From: Nannocystis sp.
GTDB lineage: Bacteria > Myxococcota_A > Polyangia > Nannocystales > Nannocystaceae
Assembly (NCBI RefSeq): GCF_016714285.1
Contig: NZ_JADJNN010000040.1
Coordinates: 1-64,000 of the forward strand
DNA length: 64,000 nt
Direction: 5' to 3'
Shown: positions 38,801 through 49,250 of the stretch, one piece after another
Layout of the letters: every line of letters starts with the position of its first letter
How positions within the stretch are numbered: position 1 is the first letter of the stretch
The notes under the pieces: generated by a model
Seen by the model: only the letters and a program-made list of their open reading frames with translations
Database searches by the model: none
What the model was told of the DNA's origin: nothing
Program-made: the position numbers and the translations under genes

Positions 38801-38976
38801 TCTGGAACAAGGGTAGGGACAAGAGCATCTGGACCTACTATTTCACGGGTCGAGGCAAGAGAGACAACAAATCAGGCACCAAGGAGGAGGCCCTCGAGCT
38901 CAAGCTCAAGGAGGTCAAAGGTTACCCGGTGAAGGTGAAGAAGTACCTCGACGAACAGCAACAGCTCGGCCTGTGA
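35869..38976 (+). CDS. subtilisin-like protease with SH3-like and SLT transglycosylase domains (~1,035 aa, frameshifted)
   Basis: N-terminal ~100 residues (MQMDPGLQELIAEGDSEEEV...) resemble a protease pro- or adaptor segment. S8 peptidase: Asp in IVVGVIDWG (about 36,205), then after an indel near 36,225 His in HGTHTTGIACGNG (about 36,285), and Ser in SGTSMAAPFVTGT (about 37,230). A ~200-aa unassigned module follows, then an SH3-like region (FVISDGQAVLRSAPPELASL...WGWTAKSNVS) and an SLT domain with MATESGGKPGATSGSAFGLM. Two indels near 38,675 and 38,707 restore VVAYNAG and the basic C-terminus. No signal peptide is seen. The combination could open cell walls and process partner proteins at particle or appendage assembly. 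Confidence 0.7.
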
Positions 38977-39021
38977 CGGAGTTCAGGCCCGGAGGGCCCC
39001 AAGCCTCCCCTGACCTAGTCC

Positions 39022-39073
39022 ATCGTGAACGCCGGGATCGGCATCGCCGGGATCGGCATCGTGAACGCCCATC
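39022..39073. repeat. short tandem repeat flanked by identical arms
   Basis: Two perfect copies of CGCCGGGATCGGCAT (39,030-39,059) flanked on both sides by CATCGTGAACGCC. It lies between the protease gene and the end of the integrase, in a gap of about 160 bp. Could be a recombination-site feature or simple slippage. Confidence 0.5.
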
Positions 39074-39140
39074 GCCCATGTACCGGACGTGCCGACGGGG
39101 CCTGACGATGATGAGGCTGGACCGTCGCTTGCGCCACCCG

Positions 39141-40707
39141 CTACGGACCCCCAGGACGTTCGGCCGAGGCTTTGACCGGTTGCTTGTCGCGTCGTGATTC
39201 GCGTGTCGCTGCCAAGGGCGGTGTGATGGCAGCCTCGACCTGCGCCCACGTCCCATCGTCCCGCCACCGCTTGTACCAGCGCCAGCAGGTCGTCGAGGCC
39301 GCGTAGGCCTCCGGGATGTCGCGCCAGCGGCCATGCGTGTGCAGCACCCAGCGGATGCCGTCGACCACGTTCCGCAGGTCGACCGGCTTGCCGCCGCGCG
39401 GTCGCTCGGCGTCGACGAGCGTGACGATCGCCGCCCACTGGGTATCGCGCAGCGGCTCGTACGGCGCTGCCAGCATGGCGCGGGTGGTGTTGCTCGCCTC
39501 GATGATGCGGCTGGCGGTGTGCTCGAGCGCCTGGCGGACGACGGAGTCGGCGAGGTGGGCGTAGCGCTTCGTGGTCGTCGGCTGACGGTGGCCGAGCATC
39601 TGGCCGACGATCGCCAGGGGCACGCCGCCCATGAGGGCGTCGCTGGCGAAGGAGTGCCGCAGGTCGTGCAGGCGGACGTCGGGGATGCCGATGGCGGTGC
39701 GGATGCTGTTCCAGGTCAGGTTCAGACCCGTGAGCTTGAGGCCGTTGCGGGTGTGGACGACGAGGCCCTGCTTGCGGCTGCCGGTCTCGTCGTGGATCCG
39801 CCGGAGCAGGTTCAGCACCGGCGACGAGACCGGGACGCTACGCTGGCCCGTCTTGGTGTCGGGGAGGTTGAGGCAGCTGTGTTGCCAGTCGACCATGGGC
39901 CAGGTGAGCTCGCGGATCTCGTCGCGGCGCAGGCCGGTGAGCGAGAGCAGCTGCAGGGCCCAGACGCCCATGCGGTTGATGTGGCCCTTGCAGCCGTGCG
40001 AGATCTGGAGGCCGCGCAGCAGCACCTCCTCGACGCGGGCGCGCTCCTCGGGGGTCAGGAAGCGCTCGCGAGTCTTCATCGTGAAGCGCCGGACCCCGTG
40101 GGCGGGGTTCTTCATGTCGGCCAGCTCCCAGTCGACGATGATGCGGCGGTACAGGCTGCCGATGATGCAGAGCACGTAGTTGGCCGAGCCCGGGATGTGC
40201 TTCAGGCTGGCGTGCAGCGCCTGGACCTCGTGGCGGGTCACGGTCTGGAAGTCGCGGTCGCCGAGCGCGGGGGAGGATGCGGCGGGCGACGAGGCGGCGG
40301 TAGCAGGTGGCGCTGTTGGGCTTGAGGTAGACGTCGACGAACTCGCGGACGAAGCGCTCGGCCAGCTCGCCAACTGTCGCTCGCCGTGGTTCCGCCTGTT
40401 TCACAGGCTCGACTCGGCGCCCGGATGTCGGCGCGGTGGGGCCCGCGACCGGCTGGTCGGATGCCTCGCTGCGCGCCGCACCGCCGAGCATGAGCAGCGC
40501 ACGCTGGCGCGCCTCGTCGACACCGAGCGTCGGGCTGAGCTGCCCGATCTTCTCGCGCCGGTACTTGCCGCCGACCTGGTATCGGACGAGAAACACCTTC
40601 TTGCCTGACGGCAGGACCCGTACGACGAAGCCGGACACGGCCGCGCAGGTCACCTCGTACACCTTGTCCTGTGGCTTGAGCTCGCGGACGCGGGCGGTCG
40701 TAAGCAT
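39141..40707 (-). CDS. tyrosine recombinase (integrase) with C-terminal DUF4096/IS5-like domain (~522 aa, frameshift)
   Basis: Start chosen at the ATG 40,707 (MLTTARVRELKPQDKVYEV), six bases after GGAGGG. An N-terminal DUF4102-like arm-binding region (GKKVFLVRYQVGGKYRREKI) is followed by an indel near 40,265 and the catalytic core: Arg in LTGLRRDEIRELTW, HDLRHSFAS (H-x-x-R), and GQMLGHRQPTTTKRYAHL with the His and nucleophile Tyr. After the core, about 90 residues (LRDTQWAAIVTLVDAERPRG...DGIRWVLHTHGRWRDIPEAY...) match the DUF4096 start of IS5-type transposases. This probably integrates the whole 12.4-40.8 kb element. Confidence 0.85.
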
Positions 40708-40815
40708 CTCCATCCCTCCACCCCCACTGTTCGAGACAGAATCGAGACAGGCAAGGGCCAAAAGGCGCCTGTCCGAAAGTACACATTATCTATCACAATG
40801 CCGCGCAGGGCGGAT

Positions 40816-42400
40816 CTAAACCACTCGAAGGACATTTGTGATGCTGTACGAATACTGGTTCCAGATCTCGCGGCCGGGGCGCCAGGACTTGTCCATGTCG
40901 CCGACGACGGTGATGCCCTTGGGGAATTGCGGGCCGTAGAACTGGTTGTTGCCGAAGACGATCTCGACCTGGCCGTCGGCGTCGAGGTCGGCGACCGACG
41001 GGGACTCGTACTGGGTGGCGCTGCCGTGGGCGGCGAGGGAGAGCTTGACGGCGCCGTTTGTGCCGTCGAAGACCCACAGGCGCTGCTCGTCGGCGTGGAT
41101 GACGTCGGCGACGCCGTCGCCCTCGAAGTCGTAGACGACCGAGCCGGTGGCAGAGTCGGTCCGTCGATCGGCATCTGCCACATGACGGCGCCGTCGGTGT
41201 CGAAGACGACGTAGAACTCGCTGCCGGCGACGCCGACCTCGGGCTCGCCGTCGCCGTCGTAGTCGGCGATCGTCGGCGCACCGCCGGCGCCGCCGGGGAC
41301 GGGGGTCGACCAGATCACCGCGCCGAGGGCGTCTTGCAGGCGCACGGTGCCGCTCGAGCTGACGACGATCTCGGGCTTGCCGTCGGCGTCGAAGTCGGCG
41401 ACGCCGGGGTAGCCGTCGCCCTTGCCGTTGAACCACACGGTCGCGCCCTTGTCGTCGTAGACGGCGTTGCCGACGATGACCTCCTGCTTGCCGTCCTGGT
41501 CGAGGTCGGCGACGGTGGAGATGAAGAAGGCGTTGCCGTGCTGGCCGACGCCACGCTCGCTGCCGTCGGCGTTGAGGATGATCGCGCCAGCGACGATCTC
41601 CGGCGTGCCGTCGCCGTCGAGGTCGGCGATCGACGGGTAGCTGCCGCAGTGCAGGGCCTGGGGGCCGTAGATCTTGCTGGTCCAGGTGAGGGTGCCGTCG
41701 TGCTCGAAGCGCTTGAGCTCGTTCTTGACGCTGACGCTGATGATCTCGAGGCGGCCGTCGTTGTCGATGTCGCCGACGGCGAGGCCGGAGTGGCCGCAGA
41801 CCTCCTTGCCGGCGACGTTGAGCACCTCCTTGGCGCCGTCGCCGGACATGGCCCGCAGCACGCCGGGGCCGTAGTGGTTGCCGGGGTTGTAGGTGACGAA
41901 GATGACGTCAGGGAGGTCGTTCTCGTCGGCCTTGCCGTCGTTGTTGTCGTCGTCGAGGGAGGCGATGACGGGGTCATGAGCACCTGGTTGGAGGTGGGCT
42001 CGACGGCCCAGGCGTCGCGGCTCCACTCGACGACGGGCTTGAACACGCCGATCTGCGGCTCGGCGGCGCAGTCCGGGTTCTGGGCCCCGTCGAAGCCGGG
42101 CGGGGGCATATCGAGGCAGGCCATGTCGGCGCCGGTGCTGCTGCTGGCGTCGGTGGAGCTGGTGACCGGGGCGCCGGTGTCGTCGCTGGCGGTGGCGCTC
42201 TGGGAGCCGCCGGTGGTCGGTGTCGCCTCGCTGTCGGAGGCGCCGCTGGTGCTGGTCGTCGGGGTGACCGCGCCGGTGCTGGCGCTGGTGCTGCCAGCGC
42301 TGGCCTCCATGCCGGCCTCGGCGCTGCTGCTCCCGCTGTCGCCGCACGCGCTCGTGCACGCGAGCCAACCACACACCCATCCCCACCGTCGCGTTGTCAT
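40816..42400 (-). CDS. FG-GAP/VCBS-repeat lipoprotein, apparently cut at its 3' end
   Basis: MTTRRWGWVCGWLACTSACG is a lipoprotein signal (lipobox ending in Cys before GDSGS), followed by a long Ser/Thr-rich linker and then FG-GAP repeats (VGDIDNDGRLEIISVSV, IADLDGDGTPEIVAGA, VADLDQDGKQEVIVGN) forming a propeller. Indels near 41,975 and 41,160. It ends ...IWNQYSYSITNVLRVV, whereas related myxobacterial proteins normally continue well beyond this NQ..Y.ITN motif. The stop lies about 110 bp from the integrase start, so the gene was probably interrupted by integration. Surface-exposed lipoprotein of unknown ligand. Confidence 0.7.
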
Positions 42401-42467
42401 CGGCGTGATGATCGGTGGAGGCGTGCGTGCGGGTCAAGGGCGCGGCCGGCGGGCCTGCGAGCTGTGA

Positions 42468-44126
42468 CTACGGGCTGCCGAGGTCGACGAAGGGGAGCGC
42501 GTCGCCCATCTCGCCGGGGCCGTCGCCGCGGGCGTTCATGTCCTCGTAGCCGAGGGCGCTCTGGGTGCCGCCGATGCCCCAGCACTTGACCCCGTGGTTG
42601 TCGAGGATGGCGCAGTTGTAGTTGGCGCCGGGGGCGACCTTGATCGCGTGGCGACCCATGCCGAGGTCGATCGGCGGGAGCATGTCGCCCATCTCGCCGG
42701 GGCCGTCGCCGCGGTTCTGGGCCTCGCCCTGGCCGTTGGCGCCGCCGCTGCCTGAGCCCCAGCACTTGAGCGAGAGGTCGTCGAGGATCGCGCAGGAGTG
42801 GAAGTAGGAGGCGCGCACGCTGATCGCGGTGCGGTCCTTGCCGAGGTCGACGTAGGGGAGGTTGTCGCCCATCTCGCCGGGGTCGTCGCCGCGGTTCTTC
42901 ATGTCGCCCAGGCCGAGCTGGCCGTAGTTGTTCGAACCCCAGCCCGGCCTTGTCGTTGTCGAGGAGGACGCAGCCGTGGCGGGCGCCGAGCGCCGAGCTG
43001 CTTGACGGTGCGACCCTTGCCGAAGTCGAGCGGCTTCAGGACGTCGCCCATCTCGCCGGGGCCGTCGCCGACGGCGCCGAAGCCCGCGAGGCCGTTGCCG
43101 AGGTTGCCCTCGGCCTGCTGACCCAGCACTTGACGGTGGCGTCGTCGAGCAGGGCGCAGGCGTGGCTGTTGTCGATGCCGATGCTCTGGACCTTGCGGTC
43201 CTTGCCGAGGTCGATCGGCTTGAGGGTGTCGCCCATCTCGCCCGGGCCGTCGCCGCGGTCGTTCTTGTCGCCCCTGGCCGAGCCAGCCGTTGCTGTTCCA
43301 GCCCCAGCACTTGGCGCTGTCGTCGTCGAGGATGGCGCAGGTGGTCCACACCGCGGTCGCGACCTGCTTGGCGGTGTGGTTCTTGCCGAGGTCGATCGCC
43401 TTGAGCAGGTCGCCCATCTCACCGGGCCCGTCGCCGAGGCTGTCGCTGGCGCCCGTGCCGAGCGCGCCGAAGGTGCCCTGACCCCAGCACTTGAGGCGGC
43501 CGTCCGTGATGATGGCGCAGCCGTGGTAGTAGGAGCTCACCGTGGTCGCGAGCAGGTCCTTGCCGAGGTCGACGAAGGGCAGGTTGTTACCCATGGTGCC
43601 CGGCATGGTCCCGTAGGGGCTTGGTGTCGCCGACGCCGAGGTCGCCCGAGTCGGTGTAGCCGCCCCAGCACTTGACGCGGCCGCTGTGCAGCAGGGCGCA
43701 GGCGTGGCCGTGGCCGGCCTCGAGGTCGTCGACGTCGAAGGGGCCGAGCTCCGGCGGGGGCTCGCCGGTCGAGCTGCTCGAGGCGTCGCTGGTGGTGTCG
43801 CTGGTGGTGTCGCCGGTCGTGGTGCCGCCGGTGGTCGAGGTCGAGGGGTCCAGGCTGGTGCTCGCGTCGGTGGCGGGCTCGCCGGTGGTGATGCTGACGG
43901 CCCCGGTGCTGCTGTCGCCGCTGGTGCTGCTGGTGGCGCTGGCGCTGCCGGTGCTGGTGGGCAGGTCGCCGCTGGTGCTTGTGGTCGGCGGGGTGCCGCT
44001 GGTGCTGGGGTCGCCGGACGAGCTGGCGCCGGATGAGCTGGCCGCCTCGCTGGCGGAGCTGACCCCGCTGTCGCCGCACGCTGTCACGATCCACAGGCTC
44101 ATCGCCGCCGCCGAGATCCGCCGCAT
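42468..44126 (-). CDS. RCC1-like repeat lipoprotein (frameshifted)
   Basis: ATG at 44,126 behind GGAGGG. MRRISAAAMSLWIVTACGDS is a lipoprotein signal; a ~110-aa Ser/Thr/Gly linker follows, then six or seven RCC1/BNR-type repeats of about 50 aa with the signature CAIL...KCWG...LG.G....GDGPGEMGD.L..IDLG. Several one-base indels (near 43,610, 43,280, 43,110, 42,990, 42,940) shift the frame. It belongs to the alpha-tubulin-suppressor-like secreted lipoproteins that are abundant in Nannocystis-type genomes. It ends IDLG-like (VDLGSP), so the last repeat is complete. Confidence 0.75.
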
Positions 44127-44288
44127 ATCCACCACCCTCCGGACGCGGCAGCATCGGCGAGGGCCCGCGGGCTGTCAACGCGGGGGCGCGTGGACGACTC
44201 ACGCGCGTGGGCTCGCGAGTGCGCGTTGCAGGGAGGGGGCGATCGTGCGGGTGGTATGTCCGGTACAATCAGCGTCCCCGAGGTGGAG

Positions 44289-45354
44289 ATGTTCGAGCGT
44301 CCCGGTTGCGTGCACGGCCTCGTCGCGGCCTTGAGTCTCGTGCTGGTCGGCTGTTTCAAGCCGGTGGGCAACAACGCCAGCGACGCCAGCACCGGCCCGG
44401 GCAGCAGCGGCGACACGGCCGGCGGGACGGACGCGCCGACCACCGCGAGCGGGCTGACCACGACCGAGGCGCCGGGGACGACGGGCGAGGCGACGACGAC
44501 GGGTGTGTCGACGACGACGGGCGTGTCGGCCACGAGCTCGACGGACACTGGCGCCGGCGATTGCGGCAACGGGATGGTGGACCCCGGCGAGGAGTGCGAC
44601 GACGGCGAGGGCAACGGGCCGGCCGCGCAGTGCACCCGGAGTGCCAGCGTGCGAAGTGCGGCGACGGCTACGTGTGCGACGCGTGCTCGCCGGTGGAGGA
44701 GTGCGACGACAAGAACGACATGGGGGCGACGGCTGTGAGAACGAGTGCACGCTGGCGAAGTGTGGCGACGGGAAAATAGGGACCAACGAGGAGTGCGAGC
44801 CGCCGGCCCTGGGAGTCTGCAGCTCGCGCTGCACGTTTGCGCTGCAGCGTCTGTTCGTGACCTTCGACAAGTACGCGGGGGTGCAAGGCGGGCTCGCGGG
44901 TGCTGACCTGCTGTGTCGCACGCTCGGGCGCACGAAGTACACGCGCAAGCGGGAGTTCGTCGCCTGGCTCAGCGGGGACGCGCCGTTGGAGACCGCGGCG
45001 ATGCGCATCGGCAGCACCGAGAACGCGTACCTCCTGCCCTCGGAGAACGTCGTGGCGCTGAACACGGCGGATCTGCTCGACGGCAGCTTGCTGAAGCCGA
45101 TCGACGAGACCGAGCAGGGCACGCAGGCGAAGCCGGACACCTCCAACTGCAGCATGGCGGGGGTGTGGACTGGCACCAAGTCGGACGGCACGAGCACTGC
45201 GGGGGCGACCTGCGGGGGCTGGGCCGAGCAACGGGTGATGGGCACCGTTGGCAACTTCACCGCGACGGACGGGGGGTGGACCAATGAGGGCACCTGCGGG
45301 AAATGCGGGAGCGAGACGCAGCGCTTCTACTGCATCGAGAAGGTCGTGCCGTGA
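44289..45354 (+). CDS. Cys-rich-repeat lipoprotein with endostatin-like C-terminal domain (frameshifted)
   Basis: MFERPGCVHGLVAALSLVLV then GCFKP gives a lipobox, then a Thr/Ser/Gly linker and Myxococcus-type cysteine-rich repeats (GNGMVDPGEECDDGEGNG, KCGDGYVCDACSPVEECDDK, KCGDGKIGTNEECEP; DUF4215 style). The last ~170 residues (LFVTFDKYAGVQGGLAGADL...CGKCGSETQRFYCIE) resemble the collagen XV/XVIII endostatin-like or 'DUF1554-like' secreted fold with a Trp-Thr-Gly segment (VWTGTKSDGT). Indels near 44,640 and 44,730. Divergent from the RCC1 lipoprotein across about 160 bp. Confidence 0.7.
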
Positions 45355-45357
45355 GCC

Positions 45358-47492
45358 TCAGGCTCGCAGCAGCGCGCAGGTCGTGAGGCCGACGCCGAGG
45401 CAGGCGCCGATCGCGATGAGCGCGAACAGGCGGACGCGCGACCACCGGGTCTCGGGTTCGTCGAGGGCGGCGAGGAAGGCGGCGATCGAGGGGAAGCGGT
45501 CGCGGGGTTCGAAGGCGCCGGCGCGGAGCAGGGCGCGGCGGACGGCGGGCGGGCAGGGCAGGCGGCCGACGAAGCGCTTGGGGGCGCGCAGGGCCTCGAT
45601 CGGTGCGGCGCCGTTGTACATGAACAGGGCGGTCATCGCGAGGCCGTAGACGTCGGTCTCGGGTCTCGCCTCGGGGTGGGCCGCGACGCACTCGGGGGCG
45701 ACGTAGATCGCGGGGCCGAGGTGCGACATGCCGGTGTCGAGGATCTTGCCGAGCTCGAGGGCCATGTCGAAGTCGGCGAGGCGCGGCTGACCGACGTCGT
45801 CGAACAGGACGTTGCTCGGCTCGACGTCGCGGTGCAGGAGCTTGTGCTCGTGCGCGTGGGCGAGGGCCGAGCCGAGGGCGCGGACGATCGGGAGGATGTT
45901 GTCGACCGCGAGCTTGCGGCGGCGCAGCGCCTCTCGAGGGTGCCGCCGGGCATCAGCGCCATGGCGAAGAAGTGGCGGCCGTGGTCCTCCCTCGGGCGGG
46001 CCGAGCACGGGGACGATGTGCGGGTGCTCGAGGGTCCGCATGCGCTCGGCGGCGCGGCGAAACTTCTTGACCACGTCGGCGCGGCGACAAAGCTGCGGGT
46101 GCAGGACCTTGAGCGCGACCTCGCGGCCGAGCTTGTGGTCGTGGGTTCGCCACACGGTCGACGAGAGGCCCTCACCGGCGACGGCGAGCAGGAGGTAGCG
46201 GCCGTCGGCGAGCAGGTCGCCGGCGTGGAGCTGGCCGTCGCCGCGCAGGCGCAGGCGCAGGCCAGAGATCTCGCCGTCGACGAGCTCGGTCGGTTGGTGC
46301 GCGGCGAGCAGGCGTTCGCGGCGCGTAGGCCCGCTGCAGCGCCTCGCTGAAGTCGCGCAGGCCCACGTCGCTCCACTCGGGTCGGGCGCGCCGGGGCGGG
46401 TGGCCTGTCGTCGTCGACGGCGAACAGCGGGAGGTTGCCGAGGCGAGTGTAGAGCGAGGGGACGAGCGCGTCGCTGGCACCGGCCAGGCCGGCGCTGGCC
46501 TCGACGAGGGCCTGGTCGACGTGGCCGTGGATCTGCAGGCGGGTGTAGAAGCCGCGGGTGAGGGCGGCGGCGTGGTCGACGGCGACGAGGCTGCTCATCG
46601 CCAGGACCGCGGGGACGCCGAGCTCGCCGACGATCGATCGACCGAGGCCGCCGAGGCTGTCCTCGCCGGACTCGACGCCGCTCTCGCAGGCGGCGAAGAA
46701 GATGAAGTGGGGCAGGCCGCGGGCGAGCAGGCCGAGGCGACTGACGAGCTCGTGCTTCTCGACCACGTCGACACTGCGTTCGGGCTTCTCGAGGAAGAGC
46801 AGGGTCTCGCGCGGCTCGGCGCGGGCGCGGCCGTGGGCGACGATGTGGAGGATCGCGTAGCTGTTGCGGGTCAATGCCTCGCACAGGCCGTCGAGGGTGG
46901 CCGGGCCGATCGCGCCGAGGACCGGGCCGAGCACGTCGCAGGGGACGCCGGCGAGGCCGTCGCGGGCTGCGGCTGCGGCTGCGTCGGCGGCGAAGGGGGC
47001 GAGGCCGTAGGCCGCGAGGCCGTCGGGGCAGGCGACGAGCACGAGGGCTCGCAGGTCGCGGCGCCGCAGCTCGCGGTACTCGCGATCGACGGGGCTGGGG
47101 ATGTAGCGGGCGTAGCCGAGGCGCTGGTCGAGGGCGAGGAAGCCGAAGCCCGCGCCGGCGGGGCCGCACAGGCGCTCCCACAGCAGTGGTCGCAGCTCGC
47201 GGGCGTCGATCGAGAGCAGCAGGTGGAGCGGCGTGGCGCCGGCGACGGCGCGGACGAAGGCGTCGCGGATCGCCCCGCGCAGGAGGGCGTCGCCGAGGTA
47301 GGCGCCGTAGGCGGTCGGGTCGACCAGCGAGCGCAGCTCGGCGTCGTCGATGCGCATGCTGCCGGCGATCACGGCGGGGATGGTGCGCGGCCGATCCTGG
47401 AGCACCGCCTCGACCGGGTAGGCGTCGTCGACCCGCGGCTTGATCGTGATCAAGAGCGATCGGCGAAACGCGTTGGTGTCGCGAGCCGGCAA
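45358..47492 (-). CDS. CHAT caspase-like domain fused to a Ser/Thr kinase-like domain and C-terminal membrane helix
   Basis: TTG start (LPARDTNAFRRSL); start uncertain. Residues ~1-370 form a CHAT peptidase domain with His in ILHIVAHGRA and Cys in FIFFAACESGVESG. An indel near 46,390 leads to a kinase fold: EVALKVLHPQL (VAIK Lys), then after indels near 45,980 and 45,925 LLHRDVEPSNVLF, LADFDMALELGKIL and YVAPECVAA. The usual HRDLKPxN Lys is Glu and DFG is DFD, so activity is doubtful or altered. The C-terminal helix (LFALIAIGACLGVGLTTCAL) anchors it to the membrane. CHAT plus kinase is an uncommon pairing, suggesting kinase-controlled proteolysis. Confidence 0.65.
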
Positions 47493-47563
47493 CGGCCGAT
47501 GATATCTCAGGCGGCCGCTGGCCCGGTTGCTGCGGTGTGCAAGGTCGTGGCGCGCAAGTACGC

Positions 47564-47700
47564 GCTACACGGCGCGACCGAGCTGCGCGAGCTCGAGGCC
47601 GGCGAGTTGGCGGCCGAGGTCGCCTAAACCACGCGACCGAGCTGCGCGAGCAGGCGCGCGAGTCGGTCGACCTCGAGGCCGGCGAGCTGGCGGCCGAAGT
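47564..47700. repeat. partial duplication of the 3' end of the membrane-protein gene
   Basis: The segment gcgaccgagctgcgcgag plus the following cgaggccggcgagttggcgg occurs at 47,574-47,622 and again, slightly diverged, at 47,634-47,702. The downstream copy recreates a second, frameshifted C-terminus (GRQLAGLELAQLG) beyond the true stop. Confidence 0.6.
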
Positions 47701-49250
47701 CGAGGTGCACGCCGCCGGGCCACAGGCGGGTGTGGTGGCTCGGGTGGTCGGCGAGGGCGATGAGCAGCGCTTCGGGGAGGGTCTCCAGGCGGCGGGCGTT
47801 GCCGACGACGCGGTGACCGCCGGCGCCGGGGAGCAGCTCGACCTCGGGTTTGCCGCGGCCGGGGATGCCGAGGGTGAGCTCGACGCTCCAGCCGCGGCGA
47901 CTCTCGCGGGCGCGCAGGTGGATGGCGACGTGCTCGAGCTCGCCGCGGAGCGAGAGGACGCGGCCCGCGGCCTGCTCGAGGCTGACGGGGGCGGGCAGGC
48001 CGAGGCGGTCGGCGAGGGCGGTGAGGGTGGCGTCGAGCGGGGTGGGCGGGGCGGAGACCACGGCGTCCGGGGTCTGGCGGGGCGCCGGCGGTGGCGTCGA
48101 GCAGGACGAGGTAGCCGGCGCAGAGCATGAGCACGAGCTGCGGGCTGCCGAGGCCGAGGCCGCCGGAGATCATGAGGGCGAGGCCGAGGCCGCGGATGTG
48201 GTCGCGCTGGGAGATGAGCGCGCCGCTGACGGTGGTGAGCAGGACGAACAGGCCGAGCATCGCGGCGCCGAGGCGCCAGCCGGGGACGTAGCCGGGGTAG
48301 GGCAGGTCGAAGCCGAACAGCGAGCGGACCAGGCCGCCGAGGTCGCCCTCGAGGTCGCCGAAGCGCTGCAGGTACACGCGATGCAGGCCGAGGGTCATGA
48401 CCCCGGCGCCGACGCTGACGATCACCTGGAGGAGGCGGTCGAGCTGGGGGCGCAGCAGCGGCAGGCCGACGAGGCTGGCGATGACGACGGCGCTCATCAG
48501 CGGGGTCGCGGCGGCGAGGCCGAGGGGGACGCCGGCGAGGGCCGCGGCGCCGCCGAGGCCGACGCGCACGAGCGCGGGCAGGGTCGAGACGAGCAGCCAG
48601 GCGCGCAGGCGCGGCGGGCCGAGGGTCGGCCACAGGACTGCCAGCGCGATCGGCCATGTCGCAAGGGACAGGGCCGTTCCGACCTGTCCGATCGGACCGG
48701 TGAGATCGCTGTCGCCGCGCAGGTGCTCGAGCAGCAGGAGCAGCGCGCCGACGGACGCGGGGGCGGCGGGCAGGAAGCGCCAGCGGGCGGCGGCGAGTCG
48801 TGGCGCACGCAGCCACTGCAGCGGGATCGCCAGGCACAGGGCGGCGCACACGAGGGCGAGGAAGTGGTGGAGGATGAACTCGCCGTGGTAGGCGAGGCCG
48901 AGCTTGGAGAGGCCGCTCTTCCACAGGATGAGGCCGGCGAGCAGCGGGCCGGCGAGGCCGAGGCCGGCGGCGGCGGCGGTGCGGCGGCGAAGGATCCAGG
49001 CGAGCAGGCCGCAGCTGGCGAGGGCGAGGACCAGGAGGATCGTGCTGCGGGGGCCGGCACGCGCGGCGCGGTGCAGGGCCTCGGGGCTGGCGAGGCCGAG
49101 GGCGACGCCGGCGATCAGCTGCAGCAGGCCGGCGATCGCACCGGCGGCGGCGAGCACGGGCACCGCGACCGGCATGGGCGCCGCGACCAGCACGGGCGCC
49201 GCGGCCGGACGCGGCGAGCCTTGCTGGGGGCTGTGACTGGCGTCGGCCAC
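47624..49250 (-). CDS. multi-spanning membrane protein of unknown function (~540 aa, frameshift)
   Basis: GTG start (VADASHSPQQGSPRPAAAP), then about eleven hydrophobic helices, for example VLAAAGAIAGLLQLIAGVAL, ILLVLALASCGLLAWIL and LGAAMLGLFVLLTTVSGALI. After an indel near 48,080 the C-terminal ~145 residues form a soluble cytoplasmic domain (LDATLTALADRLGLPAPVSL... to LARLLAQLGRVV). Transporter-like size but no transporter motif is recognised. Upstream of the CHAT-kinase gene by about 130 bp. A GGACAGG/CCTGTCC motif lies within it near 48,670-48,700. Confidence 0.6.

Noticed and set aside
45358..48924. Very long minus-strand open frame (1,188 codons)
   Set aside because: It mixes parts of two real genes with out-of-frame Arg/Pro-rich translation; codon pattern and motifs support the CHAT-kinase and membrane protein instead.
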